From a virus, in IMG/VR virus record IMGVR_UViG_3300017963_000029, positions 1-64,000 of that record: DNA of 64,000 bases; one strand, written 5' to 3'. This document shows, in pieces, positions 1-6,843 of the stretch. The translations under genes were made by a program, and so were the position numbers. The notes under the pieces are model-generated. The model searched no databases and was not told where the DNA came from. It was given only the letters and a program-made list of their open reading frames with translations. How positions within the stretch are numbered: position 1 is the first letter of the stretch; the number at the start of each line of letters is the position of its first letter.

Positions 1-424
1 GAAAGCCGCCGGCTCCATCTTCCCTACCATCTCCTTCGGGCAACCTCCCTCCCACATCCTCTCCGCGCTCAAAAACGCCGCCGCGCGTTACGGCGTTCCC
101 CTCGGTATCATGAAAGGGGTGGCGCACACCGAAAGCCGCTACAGCCCGACCGCGACAAGCCGTGTCGGCGCCAAGGGCCTGATGCAGCTGATGCCGGTGG
201 TGATCAGGACCTACGGCATCTCCAATCCCTTCAGCCCTACCCAAAGCGCGCTAGGAGGAGCGAGGTTCCTGTCCAAGATGTACCGCAAATACGGCAACTG
301 GCCCCAAGCACTCGCCGCCTACAACTGGGGACCCGGTAATGTCGACCGCCGGCCGGCGATGCAGCAGTGGCCCAGCGCGACCCAGCACTACGTCAAGAAC
401 GTGATGGGCAAAGCCGCTGCCTAA
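1..424 (+). CDS. Lytic transglycosylase, SLT domain (5' end missing)
   Basis: The open frame runs off the left edge, so only the C-terminal 140 residues are seen. It has the soluble lytic transglycosylase hallmarks: the catalytic Glu in HTESRYSP, then GAKGLMQLMP, then the AAYNWGPGNV block. The family cleaves the MurNAc-GlcNAc bond of peptidoglycan. In phages this serves entry when virion-bound, or lysis. The internal ATG at 110 lies inside the SLT domain and is unlikely to be the true start. The stop overlaps the convergent stop of the minus-strand membrane-protein operon by 4 nt. The family call is secure; a virion role is inferred from position. Confidence 0.88.
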   Translation, partial: KAAGSIFPTISFGQPPSHILSALKNAAARYGVPLGIMKGVAHTESRYSPTATSRVGAKGLMQLMPVVIRTYGISNPFSPTQSALGGARFLSKMYRKYGNWPQALAAYNWGPGNVDRRPAMQQWPSATQHYVKNVMGKAAA

Positions 425-942
425 CGTGTAGTAGCCCTCTCCGCCAACTTGAGCTGCTTTTCCGTCAACTCTCTCACCCTACGCTCTCTACGAGCGGAGC
501 GTATATCTTTGTACACGTCGTATGCGATGTACCCCACGAGTAGAATCCCACCGTAAGTTATCCCCGTCTTCATGAGGTCCAGTAAATCGTCGAGAACTCC
601 TTTTTTCGGTCTCCCAAAATCTGCAGTCGATTGCGCTTCGGGTTCATGTCCCAACACCTTTGCGACCCGCTTGCGCTCTTTTTCGTAAATCACCCTGGCC
701 TCGTCAAGGCGTTTCAACGTATCGGCTTGAAAAAATACATCAAACCCCGCTGCCACCGTCCCAAACTGATCTGTCCATCTCTTATATTTTTCATAAGGCC
801 CGCGGGAGGGCACGTTCATATTAGCTGGCGTTGTTGAAAAAGCCTCTTCTAGATACAGCGTATGCCACTCCCCTAACAGTTGAAATATACGATTAATCAA
901 CTGATTTGGTGTTAGGAAAGTCCAGGCTCCTAGTTCCGACAT
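421..942 (-). CDS. Membrane protein with one C-terminal-half TM segment
   Basis: 173 aa. The start is the ATG overlapping the upstream gene's TGA (TGATG), not a longer upstream frame. The soluble N-terminal part is helical and charged. One hydrophobic segment lies at about residues 128-147 (GITYGGILLVGYIAY) and is followed by an Arg/Lys-rich helical tail, which predicts the tail on the cytoplasmic or virion-interior side. No family recognised. It is the last gene of the minus-strand operon and converges on the transglycosylase. The topology and context suit a virion membrane protein. Confidence 0.72.
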   Translation of the reverse strand: MSELGAWTFLTPNQLINRIFQLLGEWHTLYLEEAFSTTPANMNVPSRGPYEKYKRWTDQFGTVAAGFDVFFQADTLKRLDEARVIYEKERKRVAKVLGHEPEAQSTADFGRPKKGVLDDLLDLMKTGITYGGILLVGYIAYDVYKDIRSARRERRVRELTEKQLKLAERATTR

Positions 943-1214
943 CAGATCTTTCTCCAGGACTTGATATACCCCTCGCGGCGGAGCGAGTAAAGGAGGAACA
1001 ACCAGGCGGTGATGGTCATCGAACCCAACAACGCACCACCTGCAAGCTGTCCTCCTCGAACGCCGGCAAGCGCCAGCCCTGGCGTGAGCACCAACGCGCG
1101 CTGAACCGTACCGGCCATTACCCGGCCCCATCCCCCCGGTTGCTTCTCAAGCACCGACGCGACGTTGTACGAGGTCGGCGGCGACTCCCGCTCTATGTAG
1201 GGATGCGGCTTCAC
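942..1214 (-). CDS. Small glycine-rich membrane protein
   Basis: 90 aa, GTG start overlapping the upstream stop (GTGA). The first third is polar. The rest is Gly/Ala/Leu-rich with one clear TM stretch near residues 62-80 (LLGSMTITAWLFLLYSL) and a possible weaker one at 40-58. It ends in a basic tail. No family recognised. Four-base overlaps on both sides imply translational coupling with its neighbours, all of which are membrane proteins. Confidence 0.68.
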   Translation of the reverse strand: MKPHPYIERESPPTSYNVASVLEKQPGGWGRVMAGTVQRALVLTPGLALAGVRGGQLAGGALLGSMTITAWLFLLYSLRREGYIKSWRKI

Positions 1215-1639
1215 TTACCCTCTAAATACCCTCGTCCCGGCAACATCGACGCCACCGTCAACATGGCGAGACCGGTTCCTCCCACCATCGCTCCGTGTTT
1301 GACAGCCTCGTCCTTAGAAATGAAGTAAACCCCCAACGTGGCCAGAAGCGCCCAGAACGAGATGTTCTGCACCCGGTGTGGAGCCATGAACGTCGACTGA
1401 TAAAAAGAAGGAGGCTTTTCGGTGGCCGGTCCTTCCACCACCCTGAACTTCCCGACCGGATTGCCCTCGGCGCGGAGTTCCTCCTTGCTGCCCTTGATCC
1501 ACTCCTTCGCGTCCTTCTTGTTACTGAAGGTATCCCAAGCAGAGTGCCACTTTTTCTCACCCGGGATCTGAAACTCGACGTGATAGGTATCACCCAGACA
1601 ATCCCCAAGACAGACGAACTGGTCCATGCTGTTACGCAT
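1211..1639 (-). CDS. Two-TM membrane protein with soluble N-terminal domain
   Basis: 142 aa. Residues 1-75 form a compact polar domain with a K-K-W-H-S-A-W-D-T-F element that resembles short 'modify-the-string' domains of phage proteins, though I do not assign a family. Two hydrophobic segments follow, at about 93-108 (ISFWALLATLGVYFIS) and 115-133 (GAMVGGTGLAMLTVASML). Translation starts 8 nt inside the preceding gene. It probably belongs to the same membrane-protein set as the genes on either side. Confidence 0.7.
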   Translation of the reverse strand: MRNSMDQFVCLGDCLGDTYHVEFQIPGEKKWHSAWDTFSNKKDAKEWIKGSKEELRAEGNPVGKFRVVEGPATEKPPSFYQSTFMAPHRVQNISFWALLATLGVYFISKDEAVKHGAMVGGTGLAMLTVASMLPGRGYLEGK

Positions 1640-1943
1640 CGCTATCCTCCAGTTTCATCGGTGGGGGCCCGGTCGGCGCCGTTATCTTGCAGAGCACCCA
1701 AAGCGCCCAAGGATAGGCTGGGCCACAAGCAAGCACGAGCTCGTGATTATTCTGCCACCCGGCAACCAGAATCGCTACCAGACCCGTGGACCAGAAGCTC
1801 ATGCACACGTCGCAGGCCCACGGCTTCTTGCGCTCCATCATCCACTTCTTGATAAAAGGAAGCGCCCGCACGGCCACCGTGATGCCGGCAGAGGTGGCCC
1901 CGATGAAAAGAGCCCAGAGCAATATTGACAGAGGAGAAAGCAT
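1632..1943 (-). CDS. Polytopic membrane protein with CxxC loop
   Basis: 103 aa from the ATG two nt after the upstream TGA. Three hydrophobic stretches are visible: residues 5-22, about 48-66 and about 73-92. Before the second lies WACDVCMSFWSTG, a CxxC-x2-FW pattern also seen in small phage membrane proteins of unknown function. An acidic tail overlaps the next gene. A longer frame would add 15 N-terminal residues but overlaps the previous gene and is less likely. Function unknown. Confidence 0.68.
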   Translation of the reverse strand: MLSPLSILLWALFIGATSAGITVAVRALPFIKKWMMERKKPWACDVCMSFWSTGLVAILVAGWQNNHELVLACGPAYPWALWVLCKITAPTGPPPMKLEDSDA

Positions 1944-1944
1944 T

Positions 1945-2391
1945 TCAACGTCTCGTCTCGACTTCCCATCCCTTGGGGCGAGTGACATAACCAGCTTTAC
2001 CTTCTGCCCGGATCCTCACCCGGAAGTAATCGTTTGCGAGCGGGATAACCTCGACGACCTCGAACTCCTTACCTGCTGCTGGCCCCATCCTCACCTTGAA
2101 TACATCCCCCGGAACAAGATCCTCCACAGCGACCATCGATCCCCCCGGAGAGATGCTCTCCTGTTTTTCCGTCATGCTGGGCCACGCTTCGCGGTAGCTC
2201 TCCACCGGATGAAGCGCCTGAGCCGACCGCCACTTCTTGAGCACCTTCCCGTTGTCGACCCGCTCCACCTGGTACCGACCTCGTTCCCACTTCTGAAGCT
2301 TTTTTCGGTCGTGAATAACACGAACCCGGACACGCTCACCACTCACGTAGGTGAGGTAAATACCACCGACTTTGATGTCCCGGGCTTTCAT
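1945..2391 (-). CDS. Beta-rich protein with two SH3/KOW-like halves
   Basis: 148 aa, no TM segment or signal peptide. Two short beta-barrel-like stretches each open with a G-x-[IV]-[YF] turn: residues 8-35 (KVGGIYLTYVSGERVRVRV) and 90-130 (VPGDVFKVRMGPAAGKEFEVVEV). Such modules often bind nucleic acid or act as structural adaptors. No family can be named with confidence. It lies between a membrane protein and a small helical protein in the same operon. Confidence 0.66.
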   Translation of the reverse strand: MKARDIKVGGIYLTYVSGERVRVRVIHDRKKLQKWERGRYQVERVDNGKVLKKWRSAQALHPVESYREAWPSMTEKQESISPGGSMVAVEDLVPGDVFKVRMGPAAGKEFEVVEVIPLANDYFRVRIRAEGKAGYVTRPKGWEVETRR

Positions 2392-2394
2392 TTA

Positions 2395-2679
2395 TCAGAA
2401 CATATGCGAAGGCAACTCCATACCTAGAGAGTTGGCAGCCTTGAAGATGTTGTTGCGAAGAAGAGCAGTGTCCCAACTACGACCTGATTTAACTACACCC
2501 ATCACCCTGCTCAACGCGGAAGTCGTAGCAGGATCGAGATCAAGTTCTTGCTGAAGCTTATGAATTACATCAAGAAGCAGCTCAGCCGACTGAGGATCTT
2601 CTTTCCTCAAACGATCATGAAGAAGAAGGGCGTCTTTCTTCGACACGATGTTGTAGAAAATTGTCATTCCGGTGCTCAT
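2395..2679 (-). CDS. Small helical protein, unknown function
   Basis: 94 aa, soluble and mostly helical by composition, with several Leu/Asp/Glu-rich stretches and no Cys. It starts with ATGA overlapping the previous gene's stop, and a 3-nt gap separates it from the next gene. No motif recognised. The tight spacing and conserved operon direction support it as a real gene. Confidence 0.63.
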   Translation of the reverse strand: MSTGMTIFYNIVSKKDALLLHDRLRKEDPQSAELLLDVIHKLQQELDLDPATTSALSRVMGVVKSGRSWDTALLRNNIFKAANSLGMELPSHMF

Positions 2680-3161
2680 TGCCCCCCTCCGAAACCAATA
2701 TCCCCCTTGATGAAATCCCAGCCGGTATTGCCCATCCGGTTTTGCGCCCTGTCCATGTAGAAACCAAAAAGCCCCTCGACTTTTTGTGCTTCTTCCTTTG
2801 CCTCTCTAAGAAGCTTGCGGAGGTTGTTGCCTATGCTCTCCCAGACAACAGCGCGCGTACCATATTCGTCGAGAAGCTCTACCTTCTCTTCGTCACTCAA
2901 CTCCTTGATGCTTCTCCCCTGTTCGATCCATCCGCGAAACTCTACCGCAGCGGCCAGATGTTCGTCCCCTGCTTCCGAAGGAGCTACTACAGAGATGGTC
3001 ACGACATGTTTACCCAGCCTCCGGGCTTCTCCCTCTCCCATCCAAGCCGGCAAATACTTGGTGTCGACGACAAGCCAGTAGTCGAACTCTCCGTTATTAA
3101 GCTTCTGAGAGATCCACTTGGCGTGGTCTTCCGTCTTAAATAACTCGTTGAACCTTACCAT
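2676..3161 (-). CDS. Soluble hypothetical protein in membrane-protein operon
   Basis: 161 aa. The ATG at 3161 is preferred to the GTG at 3164 because it sits 5 nt after a GAGG Shine-Dalgarno; the GTG would be too close. The sequence mixes beta and helix, with an aromatic patch (FDYWLVVDTKYLPAWMG) near residue 30 and a long Glu/Lys helix at about 110-140. It has a Gly-rich C-terminus. No family recognised. Confidence 0.63.
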   Translation of the reverse strand: MVRFNELFKTEDHAKWISQKLNNGEFDYWLVVDTKYLPAWMGEGEARRLGKHVVTISVVAPSEAGDEHLAAAVEFRGWIEQGRSIKELSDEEKVELLDEYGTRAVVWESIGNNLRKLLREAKEEAQKVEGLFGFYMDRAQNRMGNTGWDFIKGDIGFGGGQ

Positions 3162-3163
3162 CA

Positions 3164-3907
3164 CTACCTCTTGATGAAGGTCATGCCAGCGAGCGCGAGC
3201 CCGATGATCAAAGCCGTGGTGGCAAATGCTCCCTTGGCCGGTGTGGGAGGATCAGGCACCGGTACCGGCTCCACCTTGAAGGGTTTTCGAGTACGCCCGA
3301 AACCGAGACCGCAGAGGCCGCTTATCTTACCGAGAACCTGGTGCGACTCGCGCATCACCCGGAGGACCTCCCTTTCCTTCTCCACCGTCAATTCCCGATC
3401 GGTGGGCCGGATGGCCACGGTCCACTGGTAAACAGCTCTCGGCGCGAACTTGATCTTGTTCTCGACGCTCGGCGTTTTATAACAGTGGTACACGAGTCCC
3501 TTGAAGGGTCCTGCTCCCATGTACAACTCATAGGCGCACAAGGGTTTGTTGACCTTCCGGAACATCCACACCGGGCTGGCATCCTGAACGAATACCGGCT
3601 CCCCCACTATCTCGAATCCCAGCTCCTCGAGCTTGGGGACGACGGACAAAGCAACCTCTTCCTTCGTGGGCATCCGGTACACTTCTCCGCCGCCGACCCC
3701 GCCGGCGCCTGACGCCATGAACTTGCTTTCAACGCACTTGCGGATGGTGATCTTGAGCCCCGGTGTGGTGTTGTTCGCCACCTTCTTCTTGGCAGGCACC
3801 ACCGGAGGAACAACCGCCCCCAACCCGGAGAAAGGCGCATTGCGAGTCGGGGCTACCCTGGTGGTAGTCCAACTGGTGCCATCCAGGCCATGTATCTCCA
3901 TCGGCAT
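3164..3907 (-). CDS. Tail-anchored protein with Pro-rich linker
   Basis: 247 aa. A low-complexity N-terminus (about 1-65) precedes a mixed alpha/beta core at about 75-195. A Pro/Val-rich linker (VEPVPVPDPPTPAKG) follows, then a C-terminal TM segment, TALIIGLALAGMTFI, with a KR end. The architecture of soluble domain, Pro-rich stalk and C-terminal anchor is the same as in the 1104-aa protein at 6844-10158, suggesting the two are displayed on the same membrane. Function unknown. Confidence 0.7.
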   Translation of the reverse strand: MPMEIHGLDGTSWTTTRVAPTRNAPFSGLGAVVPPVVPAKKKVANNTTPGLKITIRKCVESKFMASGAGGVGGGEVYRMPTKEEVALSVVPKLEELGFEIVGEPVFVQDASPVWMFRKVNKPLCAYELYMGAGPFKGLVYHCYKTPSVENKIKFAPRAVYQWTVAIRPTDRELTVEKEREVLRVMRESHQVLGKISGLCGLGFGRTRKPFKVEPVPVPDPPTPAKGAFATTALIIGLALAGMTFIKR

Positions 3908-3916
3908 CGCGCTCTC

Positions 3917-4120
3917 CTAGGTGTAAGTATCGCAGGGACAATCGTCGGTGAACTCGAACTCCGCCTTGTTCCCGCGGCGGCGAACGACGATCCATTTCTG
4001 TAGCGGCGCCGAGAAATAGACATGTCGTCGGCTATTGGAGTACTCCGGTTGCGCCTGCGCCTGGTACCCCTGCAAGTGCATGTACATATCGGAGATCGGT
4101 ACTGTCGACTTCTGTGTCAT
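3917..4120 (-). CDS. Small basic-aromatic protein
   Basis: 67 aa. Gln/Tyr-rich N-terminus, then a beta-like core (HVYFSAPLQKWIVVRRR) and an acidic Cys-containing tail (DDCPCDTYT). No family recognised. It fits the gap between the tail-anchored protein and the Lys-rich 560-aa protein with short spacers on each side. Confidence is limited by its size. Confidence 0.55.
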   Translation of the reverse strand: MTQKSTVPISDMYMHLQGYQAQAQPEYSNSRRHVYFSAPLQKWIVVRRRGNKAEFEFTDDCPCDTYT

Positions 4121-4125
4121 GTCGT

Positions 4126-5808
4126 TCAGTCTTGTAGTTGTAGCTTTTGAAGATCCTTCAACTTCTCGGCCACGCCGCCCAGGCGAAGATATATTTTCGT
4201 TAAATTCCTCGCCGCAGCCATGTTGCCTATCTTCACAGCCCTCTCGATCTGCCGGGCCAGAGCTGCCTGCACAGCGGTGTTCTTGGTGAGAGCTGTCCCA
4301 ACTGCGTTGGTGGCCTCCATCTTCTCTGCAGTATCGGCAGTTTTTTGTGTTTCCCGGATCAACTTGTTTGTCTCGGCAACATTCTTCTGCGTGGGGGTTT
4401 TGGTTTTCTGAGCGGCGAGCTTTTTCTTCAACCTATCAACCTTCTTACGCAGTCTCTGGGCTTCCTTCCCGGCCTTTAGCGTAACCTTGGCTCGTCTTTT
4501 TGCTTTCTCCGTCAGTTGCTTGGCTTTTTTGCCTACGGACTTCTCAACCTTCTTCGCCCCCCTCGTACCTGGCCGAGACGCCGCCTTCTCCACCGCCTTG
4601 GCTTCTTGTTTCTGGCGTTGCTTCTTTCTTCGCTGCTTTCTCTCTGCCTTTTTCTTCTTCTGTTTTGCCTTTATTTGCCTGTTTAACTCGACCAGCTGGG
4701 CCTGTCTCTTCTTGTAATCCACTGCCAACGCGAACGCCCTGGCCTTGTCTTGAGGATTGTTTTTGAAGTATGTATCCGCAACAGCTTGAACATTAGTCTT
4801 GCTGCGCAAAAGATTTTCCACCTGGGCGCGGTCGAACTTCGCCAGCCGGGGATTGTTCCTCATGGGTACAGCATAAGCCATGGCTCCCGCCCCAATGAGA
4901 GAAGGGTTCTTCCGAAACTCTTCACCGAAAGCCTTGATGGCCGTCGCCATGATTGCCATACCCACATTACGAGCTGATTCCCTGGCACGGTTCCCTGCTT
5001 TCACCTCTGCTTTTCTTCTCTCCTCGGCTTTAACCTGTTCCTTGGCTTCTCTGTCTCTTTTTGCGAACTCAGGGTTGGCCATGAACATCTTGCGAAGCAT
5101 TGACCATCTTTTTTCTTTCTTACCCGTGGGTGTGGCCTCTATCCAAGTAACAGGAAAGGTGTACTTTGAATAAGGAGTTCGACCTCCTTTAGGGATCGGT
5201 ATCCTCCCTGCCTGCATGTCCCTCATGATCCCGACGAATCTTGCCTTCCGTCCGCTTATCGTCACGGTACGATGACCTTTATCATCGAAGTTCAATCGCA
5301 TTTTGATAGGTTTATTCGCTCTGTACCAGGCGATAGGATTTCCACCACGAGCCTTCGCATATGCAGCAAAAGCAGTGATAAGCGCCCCTCTCTTCTTTTT
5401 CGCACGGCGCTTTTTTTGTTTTGCACCGGTGAAGAGATCTACGAGAGGACCACAAACCAGGTCCGTTGGTATCGCGCCCCCGATGGGGCCTAACCCCGCG
5501 GCGGTGGTAGCTGCTGCAGCACCTGCTCGGGTGGCAGCCTCACAGGCCCCCTTGGCAGCGCCTTCCACATCACCGCTCGCGGCCTGTGTCCCGTATTTGA
5601 ACGCCTCTTCCTCTACACCAGCCAGACCCAGAAGCTCCGCATCCGCGAGCCCGACCGTGCTCGGCATGAGCGGCAGCCGTCCACTGTCGGGAAAGGCGCT
5701 GCCGCCGCTGTAGTTCGCCCCGGAAGACGCATCGATGACGTTCTTCCGGATCCGGACGTTGGGGATGCGAGCGAGAGCACCCCCACCTTCACCTATCTCA
5801 ATCGCCAT
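4126..5808 (-). CDS. Lys/Arg-rich virion-like protein carrying one NVIDASSGANY motif
   Basis: 560 aa. Residues 17-58 hold one copy of the R-K-N-V-I-D-A-S-S-G-A-N-Y ... PDSGRLPLMPS repeat found three times in the next gene. An Ala/Gly-rich hydrophobic region at about 90-130 (two candidate TM or membrane-associated stretches) precedes an extremely basic region, especially about 300-480, with KKK and RRKKQRQK runs and coiled-coil character. Such composition suits DNA condensation or an internal virion scaffold. It is translated just after the 324-aa repeat protein, so the two may assemble together. No known family. Confidence 0.8.
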   Translation of the reverse strand: MAIEIGEGGGALARIPNVRIRKNVIDASSGANYSGGSAFPDSGRLPLMPSTVGLADAELLGLAGVEEEAFKYGTQAASGDVEGAAKGACEAATRAGAAAATTAAGLGPIGGAIPTDLVCGPLVDLFTGAKQKKRRAKKKRGALITAFAAYAKARGGNPIAWYRANKPIKMRLNFDDKGHRTVTISGRKARFVGIMRDMQAGRIPIPKGGRTPYSKYTFPVTWIEATPTGKKEKRWSMLRKMFMANPEFAKRDREAKEQVKAEERRKAEVKAGNRARESARNVGMAIMATAIKAFGEEFRKNPSLIGAGAMAYAVPMRNNPRLAKFDRAQVENLLRSKTNVQAVADTYFKNNPQDKARAFALAVDYKKRQAQLVELNRQIKAKQKKKKAERKQRRKKQRQKQEAKAVEKAASRPGTRGAKKVEKSVGKKAKQLTEKAKRRAKVTLKAGKEAQRLRKKVDRLKKKLAAQKTKTPTQKNVAETNKLIRETQKTADTAEKMEATNAVGTALTKNTAVQAALARQIERAVKIGNMAAARNLTKIYLRLGGVAEKLKDLQKLQLQD

Positions 5809-5852
5809 GCTGCTCTCCTCGTGTTTTTATACTGCTGGTGGCGTTACCTCTT

Positions 5853-6827
5853 CTATCGGAAAGGTAGGAGCGGCATGGGACGGTACGGCATCGGACGCGG
5901 AACCGGAGGCCGATACGGAGGCCGTACCGGTACCGGGAGAGGAGCAGGTCTGCCCGTCAACTTCATCAGCAAGTTGCGCCGCATCGTGCGGATCCGCGCG
6001 AGCTCGCGACCCAACGCCGAGAGCTTCATGAGAGCCATCCTGCGTTGCTGCGGCGACATGCCACGATATGCCTTCTGGATCTTCTGCGCCGCACCCTTCA
6101 ACCTCTTCAGCCGCTTGCGCCCTGCCTTCTGCTTGAAGGCTTTGACAAACCGCGACCTCTTGAACCTTAGCGGGTTGGTGGGCACGAAACCGAGACCAGC
6201 CAACAGCGTCTCGTCGGCGGCATCGTCGGTAGCATCCAGGGAGTTGAGGCCGGCCAGGCCGACCGAACTGGGCATCAGCGGAATGCGTCCACTGTCCGGG
6301 TAGGAGCTTCCACCGCTGTAGTTCGCCCCGGAGGACGCATCGACGACGTTTTTCCTGATCCGGACGTTACCCCCCTGAACCGACATCGAGGAGCCGAAGT
6401 GGGCGTCGAGCTCTCCCAACGGGATGCCATCGTAGCAACCACCCACGCAGCCGCCCGCGAGGCCCGCGCTGCTGACCGTCAGCGGGATGCCGCCGCTGTC
6501 CGGGAAATCTGATCCGCCGGTGTAGTTCGCCCCCTGAGACGGGTCCACCACATTCCGACGAGGAGGAAGCACGCTCACGGTCTTCTGGTAGGCCAACAGA
6601 TCCGCATCCGCGAGCCCGACCGAACTGGGCATCAGCGGAATGCGTCCACTATCCGGGTAGGAGCTTCCACCGCTGTAGTTCGCCCCGGAGGACGCGTCGA
6701 TGACGTTTTTCCTGATCCGGACGTCGCTGGCCTGCGCGCCGGCGGCTTCCGCCTGCGCGGGAGAGGCGTCAAGGCCTCCGAGTTCCAGGCCGTCCAGAAC
6801 GGCGATTTCATCTCCGAGATGTGGCAT
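5853..6827 (-). CDS. Triple-repeat protein with NVxDxSxGANYxGGS motifs
   Basis: 324 aa from the ATG at 6827, preceded by AGAGGAGAAC; a longer frame starts 20 codons earlier but lacks a good ribosome site. Three copies of a roughly 38-residue motif lie at about 35-73, 87-124 and 155-192, each matching R-x-N-V-[IV]-D-x-S-x-G-A-N-Y-x-G-G-S, then PDSG, then IPL. The first and third are nearly identical, the middle one diverged. A basic helical region (about 210-285) and a Pro/Arg-rich end (PVRPPYRPPVPRPMP) follow. The same motif occurs once in the neighbouring 560-aa protein. I know no described family with this motif. Confidence 0.82.
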   Translation of the reverse strand: MPHLGDEIAVLDGLELGGLDASPAQAEAAGAQASDVRIRKNVIDASSGANYSGGSSYPDSGRIPLMPSSVGLADADLLAYQKTVSVLPPRRNVVDPSQGANYTGGSDFPDSGGIPLTVSSAGLAGGCVGGCYDGIPLGELDAHFGSSMSVQGGNVRIRKNVVDASSGANYSGGSSYPDSGRIPLMPSSVGLAGLNSLDATDDAADETLLAGLGFVPTNPLRFKRSRFVKAFKQKAGRKRLKRLKGAAQKIQKAYRGMSPQQRRMALMKLSALGRELARIRTMRRNLLMKLTGRPAPLPVPVRPPYRPPVPRPMPYRPMPLLPFR

Positions 6828-6843
6828 GTCTGTTCTCCTCTGG

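Noticed and set aside
421-1131. Longer 236-codon version of the 173-aa membrane protein
   Set aside because: The extension overlaps the upstream gene by 190 nt and reads as its shifted frame; the TGATG start is better.
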